This document shows, piece by piece, positions 32,248 to 38,367 of a DNA stretch of 38,367 nucleotides. The notes below the pieces were generated by a model. That model was not told the DNA's origin, did not search any database, and saw only the letters and a program-made list of their open reading frames with translations. The stretch is from CAZRNB01 sp964601355 (GTDB lineage: Bacteria; Planctomycetota; Phycisphaerae; Sedimentisphaerales; Anaerobacaceae). Numbering within the stretch: the stretch's first letter is position 1; every line of letters starts with the position of its first letter. Location of the stretch: NCBI GenBank assembly GCA_964601355.1, contig CAZRNB010000013.1:1-38367 (forward strand). The letters are read 5' to 3'. The translations under genes were made by a program, and so were the position numbers.

Positions 32248-32514
32248 TCAGACCGCGATTACTTTTTTAACCTCGGGCACCTTCTCTTTTAGGATTCTTT
32301 CGATGCCCATTTTCATTGTTATTGTAGCGCCGGGGCAGCCTTGACAGGCACCCTGCAGATGAACTTTGACGGTATTATCAGCATCGGTTCCAACCAGCTC
32401 GACGTCGCCGCCGTGGCCTTGCAGGGCGGACCGAACTGACTCTATCACCTCTTTGACTTTTTCCTCAAAAGTTTTTCCTGCTTTGGTTTCGCCGCAACCG
32501 CACTTATCGCACAT
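32248..32514 (-). CDS. NifU-like C-terminal domain Fe-S scaffold protein
   Basis: 88 residues, essentially one NifU C-terminal (Nfu) domain: SALQGHGGDVELV, then HLQGACQGCPGATITMK with the C-x2-C pair that binds or transfers a 4Fe-4S cluster between two subunits. An extra N-terminal motif, CDKCGCGE, adds four to five metal-binding residues not usual for Nfu, perhaps a zinc or second cluster site. A good Shine-Dalgarno (AGGAG, 7 bases before the ATG) fixes the start. It is convergent with the GT39-like gene and divergent from ilvB. Two Fe-S clusters are predicted in the OYE-GltD protein nearby, but a link is not shown. Confidence 0.93.
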   Translation of the reverse strand: MCDKCGCGETKAGKTFEEKVKEVIESVRSALQGHGGDVELVGTDADNTVKVHLQGACQGCPGATITMKMGIERILKEKVPEVKKVIAV

Positions 32515-32603
32515 TTTAAATCTCCTAAGATAAATTTCGTTAGTTGATTATAACAACAGTTCGGCAGCAGGCCAAATCATTTTTATTTACGATTGGAGTT
32601 TAG

Positions 32604-32699
32604 AACCCGTGGTAAAACGCGGGTTAAATATTGGATTATTATTTTGTATCGTGTTTACGGCGTGATTTTTATTTAGCCCCCCGTTTTACGGGGGGTTTT
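32604..32699. repeat. GGGGCTAAATATTT family element upstream of ilvB
   Basis: AACCCGTGGTAAAACGCGGG, TTAAATATTGG, a 30-base spacer with GTTTACGGCGTG, then ATTTAGCCCCCCGTTTTACG and GGGGGG. It is the longest spacer seen among the copies. Confidence 0.8.
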
Positions 32700-32746
32700 A
32701 CCTGAAAAAATTACTATTATTTGCCAAGCTAAATTGCCGATATTAT

Positions 32747-32775
32747 TTGACAGATAGTATTTTGTTTTGTATAAT
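32747..32775 (+). promoter_or_regulatory. Perfect-consensus sigma70 promoter of the ilv genes
   Basis: TTGACA (32747-32752), exactly 17 bases, then TATAAT (32770-32775). Both hexamers and the spacing are full consensus. Transcription should start near 32782, giving a leader of about 234 bases before ilvB. Such a strong promoter before a long leader suggests that control acts after initiation. Confidence 0.88.
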
Positions 32776-32781
32776 TACTAC

Positions 32782-33015
32782 GTATTTGTATGAAAACATG
32801 CAAATGCGATCCTGAAATCCGTCGTTGGCGGAGTTACGGGATTATAGTTGGGCTTAAATCTTCGAGAGATTGGGTCGTTTCTGTGACAAAAACGATTGAA
32901 TCCTCGGAGCAGCCCGAAAAGCTGTAATTGGAGTTCCCTCGTGTCTCAATGAGCTGGGACAGAAACGGGGGTTCTTCCGGAATAACGATTAATGTTTATC
33001 AGGAAAGGAGCATAA
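32782..33015 (+). ncRNA. Structured ilvB leader RNA (candidate cis-regulator)
   Basis: Hairpins seen by eye: TTTGTATG/CATGCAAA (32785-32804, AAAA loop); ATCCTG/CGGGAT (32809-32842) enclosing TCCG/CGGA; AATCT/AGATT (32857-32871); and CCCTCGT+GTCTCA paired with TGGGAC+ACGGGGG (32936-32971). A perfect 8-base pairing GTTTCTGT (32877-32884) with ACAGAAAC (32959-32966) would break the last hairpin, so two folds exclude each other. The T-box core motif GGTGGNACCGCG and the ykkC core are absent. It could be a riboswitch, a protein-bound leader or an unusual attenuator; a class cannot be named. Confidence 0.55.
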
Positions 33016-34746
33016 ATGTCATCCCCAAAATGCGCACAGAATTCCCTCGCCAATGAGTCAACTTTAAAAACAGGCGCACAAATTATAGTTGATACCCTTC
33101 TTGAGCAGGGTGTTGATACAATATTCTGCTATCCCGGCGGTGTGGTGCTGCCCCTGTTTGACAGGTTTTATGATGCGCCGATTAGATTCATTAATCCCAG
33201 GCATGAGCAGGGCGGCTGCCACATGGCCGATGCCTACGCTCGTGTCAGCGGAAAAGTAGGCGTGGTGGCCGTGACAAGCGGCCCCGGCGCATGTAATTTA
33301 GTTACCGGCCTGGCTACGGCAATGATGGATTCGGTACCTATTGTTGCCCTTACCGGCCAGGTGCGCACGGACCTTATCGGAAACGACGCTTTTCAGGAAG
33401 CGGATACCACCGGTATCACCCGTCCGGTTACAAAATATAACTGCATTGTAAAGAAGGTTGAAGACCTGGCTCGTACCATTCGAGAAGCATTTTATATTGC
33501 ATCGACCGGTCGGCCTGGTCCGGTGGTAGTGGATATACCGGTTGACGTCCAGGTCAGCAAATGCAGCGCAGATGCTCTCGGCGAGATCGATTTGCCGGGT
33601 TATAAGGTTCGCACCAAAGGCAACGCCAGGCAAATATCAATGGCTGCAGCGGCGATAAATAAATCTGAAAAGCCCGTCCTTTATGTTGGTGGTGGCCTGA
33701 TTAGCGCAAATGCCACCGAAGAATTACGTGCACTATCTGAAAAAGCGCATCTGCCGGTGACAACGACGCTTTTAGGGCTGGGCAGCTTCGACCAGAGAAA
33801 ACCTGAATCACTGGATATGCTGGGTATGCACGGCTCTGCTTATGCTAATTATGCAGTGCAGCAGTGCGATTTGCTGATAGCAATCGGTGCCCGTTTTGAT
33901 GATAGAGTGACAGGTAAGGTGAAGACCTTTGCGCCCGGCGCGAAGATTGTCCATATAGATATTGACCCCGCCAGCATATCGAAGAACGTGCGGGTTGATA
34001 TTCCCGTTGTCGGCGATGCCAGGGCGATACTATCTGAGCTGATTAAAGAAGTCGAATACCGTGAGAGAAAGCAGTGGTTTGATCTGATCGCCGAATGGAA
34101 GAAGAAATATCCGTTTAGCTACGATAGAAAAGCGACAACGATTAAGCCACAATATATTATTGAGGAGCTTTGTCGTCAGACCGAAAGCAATGCGATTATA
34201 ACTACAGGCGTCGGCCAGAATCAGATGTGGACTGCTCAGTTCTACCGATTTATTAAACCGCGACAGCTTATAAGCTCCGGCGGCCTGGGCACCATGGGTT
34301 ATGGTCTGCCTGCGGCCATAGGCGCTCAAATAGCGAAGCCCGATGCTACCGTCATTGATATTGACGGCGACCATAGCTTCAATATGACGATGACCGAGCT
34401 GTCAACGGCCGTTCAGTACAATTTGCCGATAAAGGTTTGTATCATGAATAATGGATATATGGGAATGGTTCGGCAGTGGCAGGAGCTTTTTTATAATAAA
34501 CGCTATTCAAATAGTTTTCTGTCTAATCCTGACTATGCCGCAGTGGCACAGGCAATTGGTGCAGTAGGAGTTACCGTCGATAAAAAACAGGATGTTCCCA
34601 AAGCCATCAAAAAGATGTTGGCCGAATCGAAGCCCTGTGTCGTTGACTTTAAGGTTGATCGTGAGGAAAATGTTTGGCCGATGGTGGCTGCCGGCAAAAG
34701 TCTGAATGAAATGGACGGCCTTGATATGTTGGAGAGCATGGCATAA
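33016..34746 (+). CDS. ilvB: Acetolactate synthase large (catalytic) subunit
   Basis: 576 residues; the ThDP- and FAD-dependent first common enzyme of valine, leucine and isoleucine synthesis (pyruvate to acetolactate, or with 2-ketobutyrate). The N-terminal ThDP pyrimidine domain holds the catalytic glutamate in NPRHEQGGCHMADAYAR. The central FAD-binding domain is followed by the C-terminal ThDP diphosphate motif IDGDHSFNMTMTELSTA, then NNGYMGMVRQWQ. Length is typical. A strong AGGAAAGGAG precedes the ATG. Its regulatory subunit follows and the reductoisomerase after that, forming one biosynthetic unit downstream of the leader RNA. Confidence 0.97.
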   Translation: MSSPKCAQNSLANESTLKTGAQIIVDTLLEQGVDTIFCYPGGVVLPLFDRFYDAPIRFINPRHEQGGCHMADAYARVSGKVGVVAVTSGPGACNLVTGLATAMMDSVPIVALTGQVRTDLIGNDAFQEADTTGITRPVTKYNCIVKKVEDLARTIREAFYIASTGRPGPVVVDIPVDVQVSKCSADALGEIDLPGYKVRTKGNARQISMAAAAINKSEKPVLYVGGGLISANATEELRALSEKAHLPVTTTLLGLGSFDQRKPESLDMLGMHGSAYANYAVQQCDLLIAIGARFDDRVTGKVKTFAPGAKIVHIDIDPASISKNVRVDIPVVGDARAILSELIKEVEYRERKQWFDLIAEWKKKYPFSYDRKATTIKPQYIIEELCRQTESNAIITTGVGQNQMWTAQFYRFIKPRQLISSGGLGTMGYGLPAAIGAQIAKPDATVIDIDGDHSFNMTMTELSTAVQYNLPIKVCIMNNGYMGMVRQWQELFYNKRYSNSFLSNPDYAAVAQAIGAVGVTVDKKQDVPKAIKKMLAESKPCVVDFKVDREENVWPMVAAGKSLNEMDGLDMLESMA

Positions 34747-34750
34747 TAGA

Positions 34751-34800
34751 GTTCATTGTTCTTAGTTCATCGATGAACAAATTACTATGAACAATGAACA
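34751..34800. repeat. GTTCATTGTTC palindrome between ilvB and ilvN
   Basis: GTTCATTGTTCTTAGTTCAT is inverted as ACTATGAACAATGAAC around CGATGAAC. Family members: 343-388, 9948-9980 and 38058-38100 (inside rnpB). In the ilv transcript it would fold into a strong hairpin that could set the ratio of the two subunits. Confidence 0.85.
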
Positions 34801-34818
34801 GTAATCGAGGTGCGAAAG

Positions 34819-35310
34819 ATGAAGCATATAATTAGCGCATTAGTTGAAAATAAGCCCGGCGTTTTGGCTCACGTTGCGGGTATGTTTGCCGCCCGTGGAT
34901 TCAATATTGACTCGCTGGTTGTCGGCAGAACCGAAGACCCGAACTTGAGCCGAATGACCCTTGTCGTTATCGGCGATGACCGGGTCGTCGAGCAGGTTCG
35001 AAAGCAGTTAGGCAAAATAATTCCTGTGGTTAAGGTTCAGGATTTTGTCGGTCAGCCGGTAGTAGCCCGTGATTTAATGCTGGTAACGATTTCAGCGCCC
35101 CCTGAGAAACGGCCCGAGCTCCTGTCTCTAATAGAGATGTTCAAGGCAAAGGTTGTGGACATTGGCCAGAAAGTTTTGATGGTCGAGGTAAGCGGACCCG
35201 AATCCAAGATTGAGGCTTTTATCGAAGCCTGCAAGCCTTACGGAATCAAAAGCGTCGCCAGAACCGGAACAATCGCTATGCCAAGACAGGCGAAAACCGA
35301 AGCGGAATGA
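34819..35310 (+). CDS. ilvN: Acetolactate synthase small (regulatory) subunit
   Basis: 163 residues. An N-terminal ACT domain (HIISALVENKPGVLAHVAGMFAARGFNIDSLVVG) binds valine for feedback inhibition. The C-terminal domain (about 80-160, RDLMLVTISAPPEKRPEL) activates the large subunit. Length is typical of the short IlvN/IlvH form. ATG 34819 is chosen over GTG 34810 because GAGGTG sits 7 bases before it. It lies 72 bases after ilvB across a palindromic repeat. Confidence 0.96.
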   Translation: MKHIISALVENKPGVLAHVAGMFAARGFNIDSLVVGRTEDPNLSRMTLVVIGDDRVVEQVRKQLGKIIPVVKVQDFVGQPVVARDLMLVTISAPPEKRPELLSLIEMFKAKVVDIGQKVLMVEVSGPESKIEAFIEACKPYGIKSVARTGTIAMPRQAKTEAE

Positions 35311-35332
35311 TTTTGTGCGTAAAAATTACACA

Positions 35333-35362
35333 AAATATTTAGCCTCCAGCTTTACTGGAGGT
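35333..35362. repeat. Half element of the GGGGCTAAATATTT family
   Basis: AAAATATTTAGCCTCCAGCT then TTACTGGAGG: the right half only of the family element. A looser T-rich stretch follows from 35375, so it might also weaken transcription between ilvN and ilvC. Confidence 0.65.
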
Positions 35363-35387
35363 TCACATTTCACGGTTTTTTTATTCC

Positions 35388-35415
35388 TTGCCTGAAAACC
35401 GGTTGTGCATATAAT
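35388..35415 (+). promoter_or_regulatory. Probable ilvC promoter
   Basis: TTGCCT (35388-35393), a 16-base spacer and a perfect TATAAT (35410-35415), followed by about 60 bases to ilvC. It would allow ilvC to be transcribed separately from ilvBN. Confidence 0.5.
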
Positions 35416-35478
35416 ATGCGCATGGCGTATGATACAGCATGAGATACGTTAAACAGGAAGATAAGGAGAATTGAAGAT

Positions 35479-36483
35479 ATGGCAGCGAAAATGTATTACG
35501 AAAAAGATGCTCCGATAGAACCATTAAAGGGTAAAAAAGTCGCAGTTGTCGGCTACGGCAGCCAGGGACATGCTCACAGTCTGAACCTGCGTGACAGTGG
35601 TATCGAAGTAGCTGTGTCTGAGTTGAAAGGAACCGACAACTACAAGTTAGCGGTAAAGCACGGCTTCAAGCCAACAGATATAAAAACCGCGGTGAATGGC
35701 GCGACTCTGATTGTTGTAACCATACCGGATGAAATTCAGGCAAAGGTATATAAGGATGAAATTGAGCCGAATTTGGCGGCTGGTCAAACCCTCGGTTTTT
35801 GTCACGGCTTTAATATTCATTTCAAGTATATTTTACCGCCGAAGAATATTAACGTGGTGATGATTGCTCCGAAAGGGCCGGGACATCTGGTCCGCAGTGA
35901 GTTTGAAAAAGGCGGCGGCGTGCCGAACCTTGTTGCTATTGGACAGGACGCAACCGGCGACGCAAAAAATATTGCCTTGGCCTGGGCAAATGGCATCGGC
36001 GGCGCACGAGCAGGTGTCATTGAGACAACATTCAAAGAAGAGACCGAGACGGACCTGTTCGGTGAGCAATGCGTCCTCTGCGGCGGCCTTACCGCTCTTA
36101 TAAAAGCCGGCTTTGAAACACTTGTGGAAGCGGGCTATCAGCCCGAAATCGCGTACTTTGAATGTATGCACGAGGTCAAATTGATTGTTGACCTTATGTA
36201 TCAGGGAGGCCTCAGCTACATGAGGTACAGCATATCCAACACAGCCGAGTACGGCGATTTAACCCGCGGGCCGAGGATTATCGATGAGCGGACAAGAGCA
36301 GAAATGAAAAAAATCCTGTCGGAGATTACCTCCGGCCAGTTCGCAAAAGAATGGGTAAATGAATACCGATCCGGACTTAAGAAATTTAATCAGTTGTACG
36401 AAAAAGACTATAATTGTCGACTCGAAGAGGTCGGCAGAAAACTTCGCAAAATGATGATGTGGATAAATGCTAAAGAAGTATAA
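35479..36483 (+). CDS. ilvC: Ketol-acid reductoisomerase (NADP+), class I
   Basis: 334 residues; converts acetolactate to 2,3-dihydroxyisovalerate by Mg-dependent alkyl shift and NADPH reduction. The Rossmann motif VAVVGYGSQGHAHSLNLRDSG is followed by MIAPKGPGHLVR and TFKEETETDLFGEQ with acidic metal ligands; the C-terminal knotted domain has FECMHEVKLIVDLMYQGG and EYGDLTRGPR. Length is the normal short (class I) form. AAGGAGAA precedes the ATG. It has a possible promoter of its own, but lies in the same direction as ilvB and ilvN. Confidence 0.97.
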   Translation: MAAKMYYEKDAPIEPLKGKKVAVVGYGSQGHAHSLNLRDSGIEVAVSELKGTDNYKLAVKHGFKPTDIKTAVNGATLIVVTIPDEIQAKVYKDEIEPNLAAGQTLGFCHGFNIHFKYILPPKNINVVMIAPKGPGHLVRSEFEKGGGVPNLVAIGQDATGDAKNIALAWANGIGGARAGVIETTFKEETETDLFGEQCVLCGGLTALIKAGFETLVEAGYQPEIAYFECMHEVKLIVDLMYQGGLSYMRYSISNTAEYGDLTRGPRIIDERTRAEMKKILSEITSGQFAKEWVNEYRSGLKKFNQLYEKDYNCRLEEVGRKLRKMMMWINAKEV

Positions 36484-36543
36484 AAATGCAGAAGACAGCA
36501 GACAGAAATCTGTCGTCCGTCATCCGTTCCAGAGGTAATAGAA

Positions 36544-37380
36544 ATGAGAAATCAATTTAGGTCACGTCTCGTCCCTCGATTTCTAATTTTGGAATTTCTG
36601 CTTTTAATTATCTCATGCTGGGCTTTATATGGCTGCTCTGTCGGTCAGTACATCCAGCCGAAAGAGATTTCTTATGAGAATCTTTCTGCCTGTTACAACA
36701 GAATAAAACCAAAGGTCACAAGCAGTCTTGACGTCCTGGAGATGCTTCAAAAGCCGGGATATGTGCTTGAACCAGGCTATACCGAGATGCTCAGCCAGAG
36801 CGACACCGCCGTCGCATCATTGGGGCAGAGTAAAAATGGTTACCAAACCTGGTTTACCGTAGTTGTTTTCAATGAGAAGAATATGACCGCTGAGCGGAAG
36901 TATTTCTATTTTGTAAATGAAAAAGCCAGGACCTCGTTGAATAAGTTCGAGCGGTTACCGATTCTGCCGAGCAAGGGTCTTATTTTTGATTGTCAAATAG
37001 TGTTGCCGGCTGAAGTGCTTCAGAAGCCCTACGTAACCGAAGAAGCAAAGCAAATAGCAATACTAAAGCATGTAGCACAAAACCTTCGCAAAGACACAGA
37101 CGAGCTTAGTAAAGCTGTAGCAAATGAACCAAGCCAAGGTAATCAAAATCTTGCAGTCGCTGGTATGTTTATGGATCAGGTATTCAAAACTGTTTTGCTT
37201 GAATTAGACAAATCGCCCGCAATGGCAAAGAGCTTAGACGACAATAGCGGTGTACGGTTTAATCATATGAACTTCGACGAAGGTAAAATCAGGATGACTA
37301 TAGATGGCAGTATCGTCACCGTTGAAATTAAGTTAGGCTGTTTTACAAATAAGTTTGAAATCAAGGAAGGTTCGACGTAG
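36544..37380 (+). CDS. Uncharacterised lipoprotein
   Basis: 278 residues, not recognised. The N-terminus is a lipoprotein signal: basic residues, a hydrophobic core (FLILEFLLLIISCWALYG) and Cys31 in a LYGC lipobox. The rest is mixed alpha/beta without membrane segments or known motifs; the stretches FVNEKARTS and SKGLIFDCQIVL look like a small beta-sandwich. Residues about 6-12 (RSRLVPR) are encoded by GTCTCGTCCCTCG words of the same family as the nfi and uvrA inserts. It is probably anchored in a membrane facing the periplasm; function is unknown. A terminator-like hairpin lies about 200 bases downstream. Confidence 0.75.
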   Translation: MRNQFRSRLVPRFLILEFLLLIISCWALYGCSVGQYIQPKEISYENLSACYNRIKPKVTSSLDVLEMLQKPGYVLEPGYTEMLSQSDTAVASLGQSKNGYQTWFTVVVFNEKNMTAERKYFYFVNEKARTSLNKFERLPILPSKGLIFDCQIVLPAEVLQKPYVTEEAKQIAILKHVAQNLRKDTDELSKAVANEPSQGNQNLAVAGMFMDQVFKTVLLELDKSPAMAKSLDDNSGVRFNHMNFDEGKIRMTIDGSIVTVEIKLGCFTNKFEIKEGST

Positions 37381-37516
37381 TACTCTGTCGCAGTTTGAAC
37401 GATGGATGTCATTGCGAGCGAAGCGAAGCAATCTCTGACATTTGATTTATGAGATTGCCACGGCCTGCCTTGCAGTCCTCGCAATGACAACTCCTCAAAT
37501 CACCTGCGACTCAGTA
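37381..37516. repeat. About 140-base composite palindromic element, copy 2 (inverted)
   Basis: The outer arms are TACTCTGTCGCAG (from 37381) and CTGCGACTCAGTAGTA (to about 37519). The core is TCATTGCGAGCGAAGCGAAG ... CTCGCAATGACA. Read in reverse it matches 10857-10994, including the spacer CATTTGATTTATGAGATTGC. It is the second copy in opposite orientation. Confidence 0.8.
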
Positions 37517-37532
37517 GTAGTATATATGGTTG

Positions 37533-37627
37533 AAATCCGTGGTAAAACCACGGGCTGAATATTACACGTTATTTAGCCCCGCAATCCTTCGACCATGCTT
37601 AGGACAGGTTTATTGCGGGTTTTTTTA
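37533..37627. repeat. GGGGCTAAATATTT family element with a nested second family
   Basis: ATCCGTGGTAAAACCACGGG, CTGAATATTACACG, ATTTAGCCCCGCAAT, then a CCTTCGACCATGCTTAGGAC copy (37585-37608) inside the loop of the right hairpin, and ATTGCGGG. One repeat family has been inserted into another. Confidence 0.8.
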
Positions 37628-37633
37628 TTTTTA
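37578..37633 (+). terminator. Rho-independent terminator-like hairpin
   Basis: CCCGCAAT (37578-37585) pairs with ATTGCGGG (37612-37619), followed directly by TTTTTTTATTTTT. It is in the right place to end transcription of the lipoprotein gene. It is built from the repeat element, so the repeat appears to double as terminator. On the other strand there is no U-tract, so it does not end rnpB. Confidence 0.65.
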
Positions 37634-37640
37634 GTAGAGG

Positions 37641-38174
37641 AAAAAGAGTGGGTCTATAAGCCGAGTTCTGTAACCCGCCAAAAATGACAGGCGGCGGCCA
37701 TTTATCTAGGCCTGCCGTTACCGACAGGCTCAAGCGACCTACCCGCTGGATTGATACCCGGGCCGGGTTGACCAGCTTGCTTGGTCTTGCAGGCGGTGGG
37801 GTTTTCCCTGCCGGAGCCGTCACCGGCTCCGCGGTGCGCTCTTACCGCACCATTTCACCATTGCCCCGTGAGATAACGAGTCGAAGGTCTTTATTACCGA
37901 CCCCGGCGCATTATCTCACGGGGCTGTGTATTTTCTGTGGCACTTTCCCTTCCCGACATATCGGGAGGTGGCCGTTAGCCATCACCGTGCCCTGTCCTGC
38001 TCGGACTTTCCTCCCCGCCCCAAAAGAAAATCAAAAATAAAAATGCAAAGAATTATGCGTTCGTAGTTCATCGACGAACAACGAACTATGAACAATGAAC
38101 AAAAATTAATTTTGATTTTTAACTTTTGATTTTTTAATTTTTAGGACGGGGCGGCCGCCCGACCCACTCTTTTT
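37641..38174 (-). ncRNA. rnpB: RNase P RNA, bacterial type A
   Basis: The catalytic RNA of RNase P, which matures tRNA 5' ends. Terminal stem P1 is seen as GACCCACTCTTTTT at 38161-38174 (the 5' end on the minus strand) and AAAAAGAGTGGGTC at 37641-37654. Read on the minus strand, the conserved blocks are GAGGAAAGTCCGAGCAGGAC near the 5' end, GGTGATGGCTAACGGCCACC, and ACAGAACTCGGCTTATAG near the 3' end. Its 534 bases exceed the usual 350-420, because about 120 AT-rich bases (38022-38142) have been inserted in the P3 arm. No clear promoter was found upstream in 38175-38230. Confidence 0.96.
38022..38142. repeat. Repeat insertion in the P3 arm of rnpB
   Basis: Outer words AAAATCAAAAATAAAAATGC and TTTTGATTTTTAACTTTTGA are inverted with respect to each other, enclosing a GTTCATCGACGAAC / GAACTATGAACAATGAAC module (38058-38100). 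These are the two families also found at 25973-26084 and 34751-34800. The flanking GC-rich P3 strands (GGCGGCCGCCCCG and CGGGGCGGGG region) remain intact, so the insert lengthens the P3 hairpin instead of breaking the core. Confidence 0.85.
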
Positions 38175-38367
38175 AAGCGATTTAATTGTCATGTATAAGT
38201 ATATTATAAATATGCCTGGTTTTCCACTATTATTTGGGATTTTTGGCAGGGTAGGCAAAAATTAAATGACTTAAAATCAGATCCGAACAAAAGTCGTTTC
38301 ATATCGGCGTGTGACTAAGAGCCTATCCGAATAACCGGGTCATTATGAGGCCGAGCGAAAAGTTCGA
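38175..38367. other. Window-end intergenic DNA
   Basis: AT-rich and without a credible gene. It should hold the rnpB promoter on the minus strand, but only weak -10-like boxes (TATAAT-like at about 38203-38208, ATTAAA nearer the 5' end) are seen. The last 50 bases (AAGAGCCTATCCGAATAACC and on) look like the edge of another feature cut by the window. Confidence 0.4.

Noticed and set aside
32782..33015. T-box or ykkC-class riboswitch before ilvB
   Set aside because: The conserved T-box antiterminator core and ykkC core sequences are absent, so only an unassigned leader is claimed.
37684..38040. 118-codon plus-strand frame
   Set aside because: It lies antisense to rnpB, whose conserved RNA blocks explain the sequence.
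38313..38367. AAGAGCCTATCCGAATAACC as the end of an insertion sequence
   Set aside because: Only one edge is in the window and no transposase is visible, so it cannot be supported.

Overview
The window looks like a chromosomal stretch of a Gram-negative, anaerobe-like bacterium, most plausibly a planctomycete of the Phycisphaerae type (inference). The supporting evidence is an outer-membrane/lipid A block (BamA, Skp/OmpH, LpxD, LpxC-FabZ fusion, LpxA), a fused LpxC-FabZ, Shine-Dalgarno sequences before several genes, sigma70-like promoters (these last two argue against Bacteroidota), moderate GC and a type-A RNase P RNA. No tRNA, rRNA, CRISPR array or transposase gene is visible.

Layout. 1-1033 is gene-free, repeat-rich DNA. 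1034-3356 holds a secreted transglutaminase-like protein and a Tat-exported SGNH hydrolase. 3527-5434 (minus) is recJ. 6071-7564 is dnaB. 7637-15389 is the envelope block: bamA, skp/ompH, lpxD, lpxC-fabZ, lpxA and a Gfo/Idh/MocA dehydrogenase that could be a GnnA-type lipid A sugar oxidase. nfi (minus) and uvrA (plus) are divergent repair genes. 19400-25968 is an unassigned redox cluster: an OYE-GltD fusion, an SDR, a KDPG-aldolase-like protein and an FrdA-like flavoprotein. It is followed by mtnA. 27314-32160 is a surface-glycan cluster: a methyltransferase-GT2 fusion, two methyltransferases and a polytopic GT39/ArnT-like transferase. 32248-32514 (minus) is a NifU-like Fe-S protein. 32747-36483 is ilvB-ilvN-ilvC, led by a perfect-consensus promoter and a long structured leader. 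36544-37380 is a lipoprotein. 37641-38174 (minus) is rnpB.

The most striking feature is not a gene. The window is saturated with short palindromic elements of several families, many built from iterated 5-9 base words with the inverted words following. They fill nearly every intergenic gap and are nested in one another. They also lie in frame inside at least ten conserved genes (recJ, bamA, lpxA, nfi, uvrA, OYE-GltD, FrdA-like, mtnA, the GT39-like gene, the lipoprotein). They sit in the P3 arm of RNase P RNA and supply the last codons and stop of several genes. Two unrelated proteins (MtnA and the FrdA-like flavoprotein) carry the same inserted peptide SRDTLHEIR. This resembles in principle the protein-coding palindromic elements of Rickettsia, but with different words and several families at once. 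The second strongest candidate is the ilvB leader RNA, which matches no riboswitch or T-box I can recognise and has mutually exclusive pairings.
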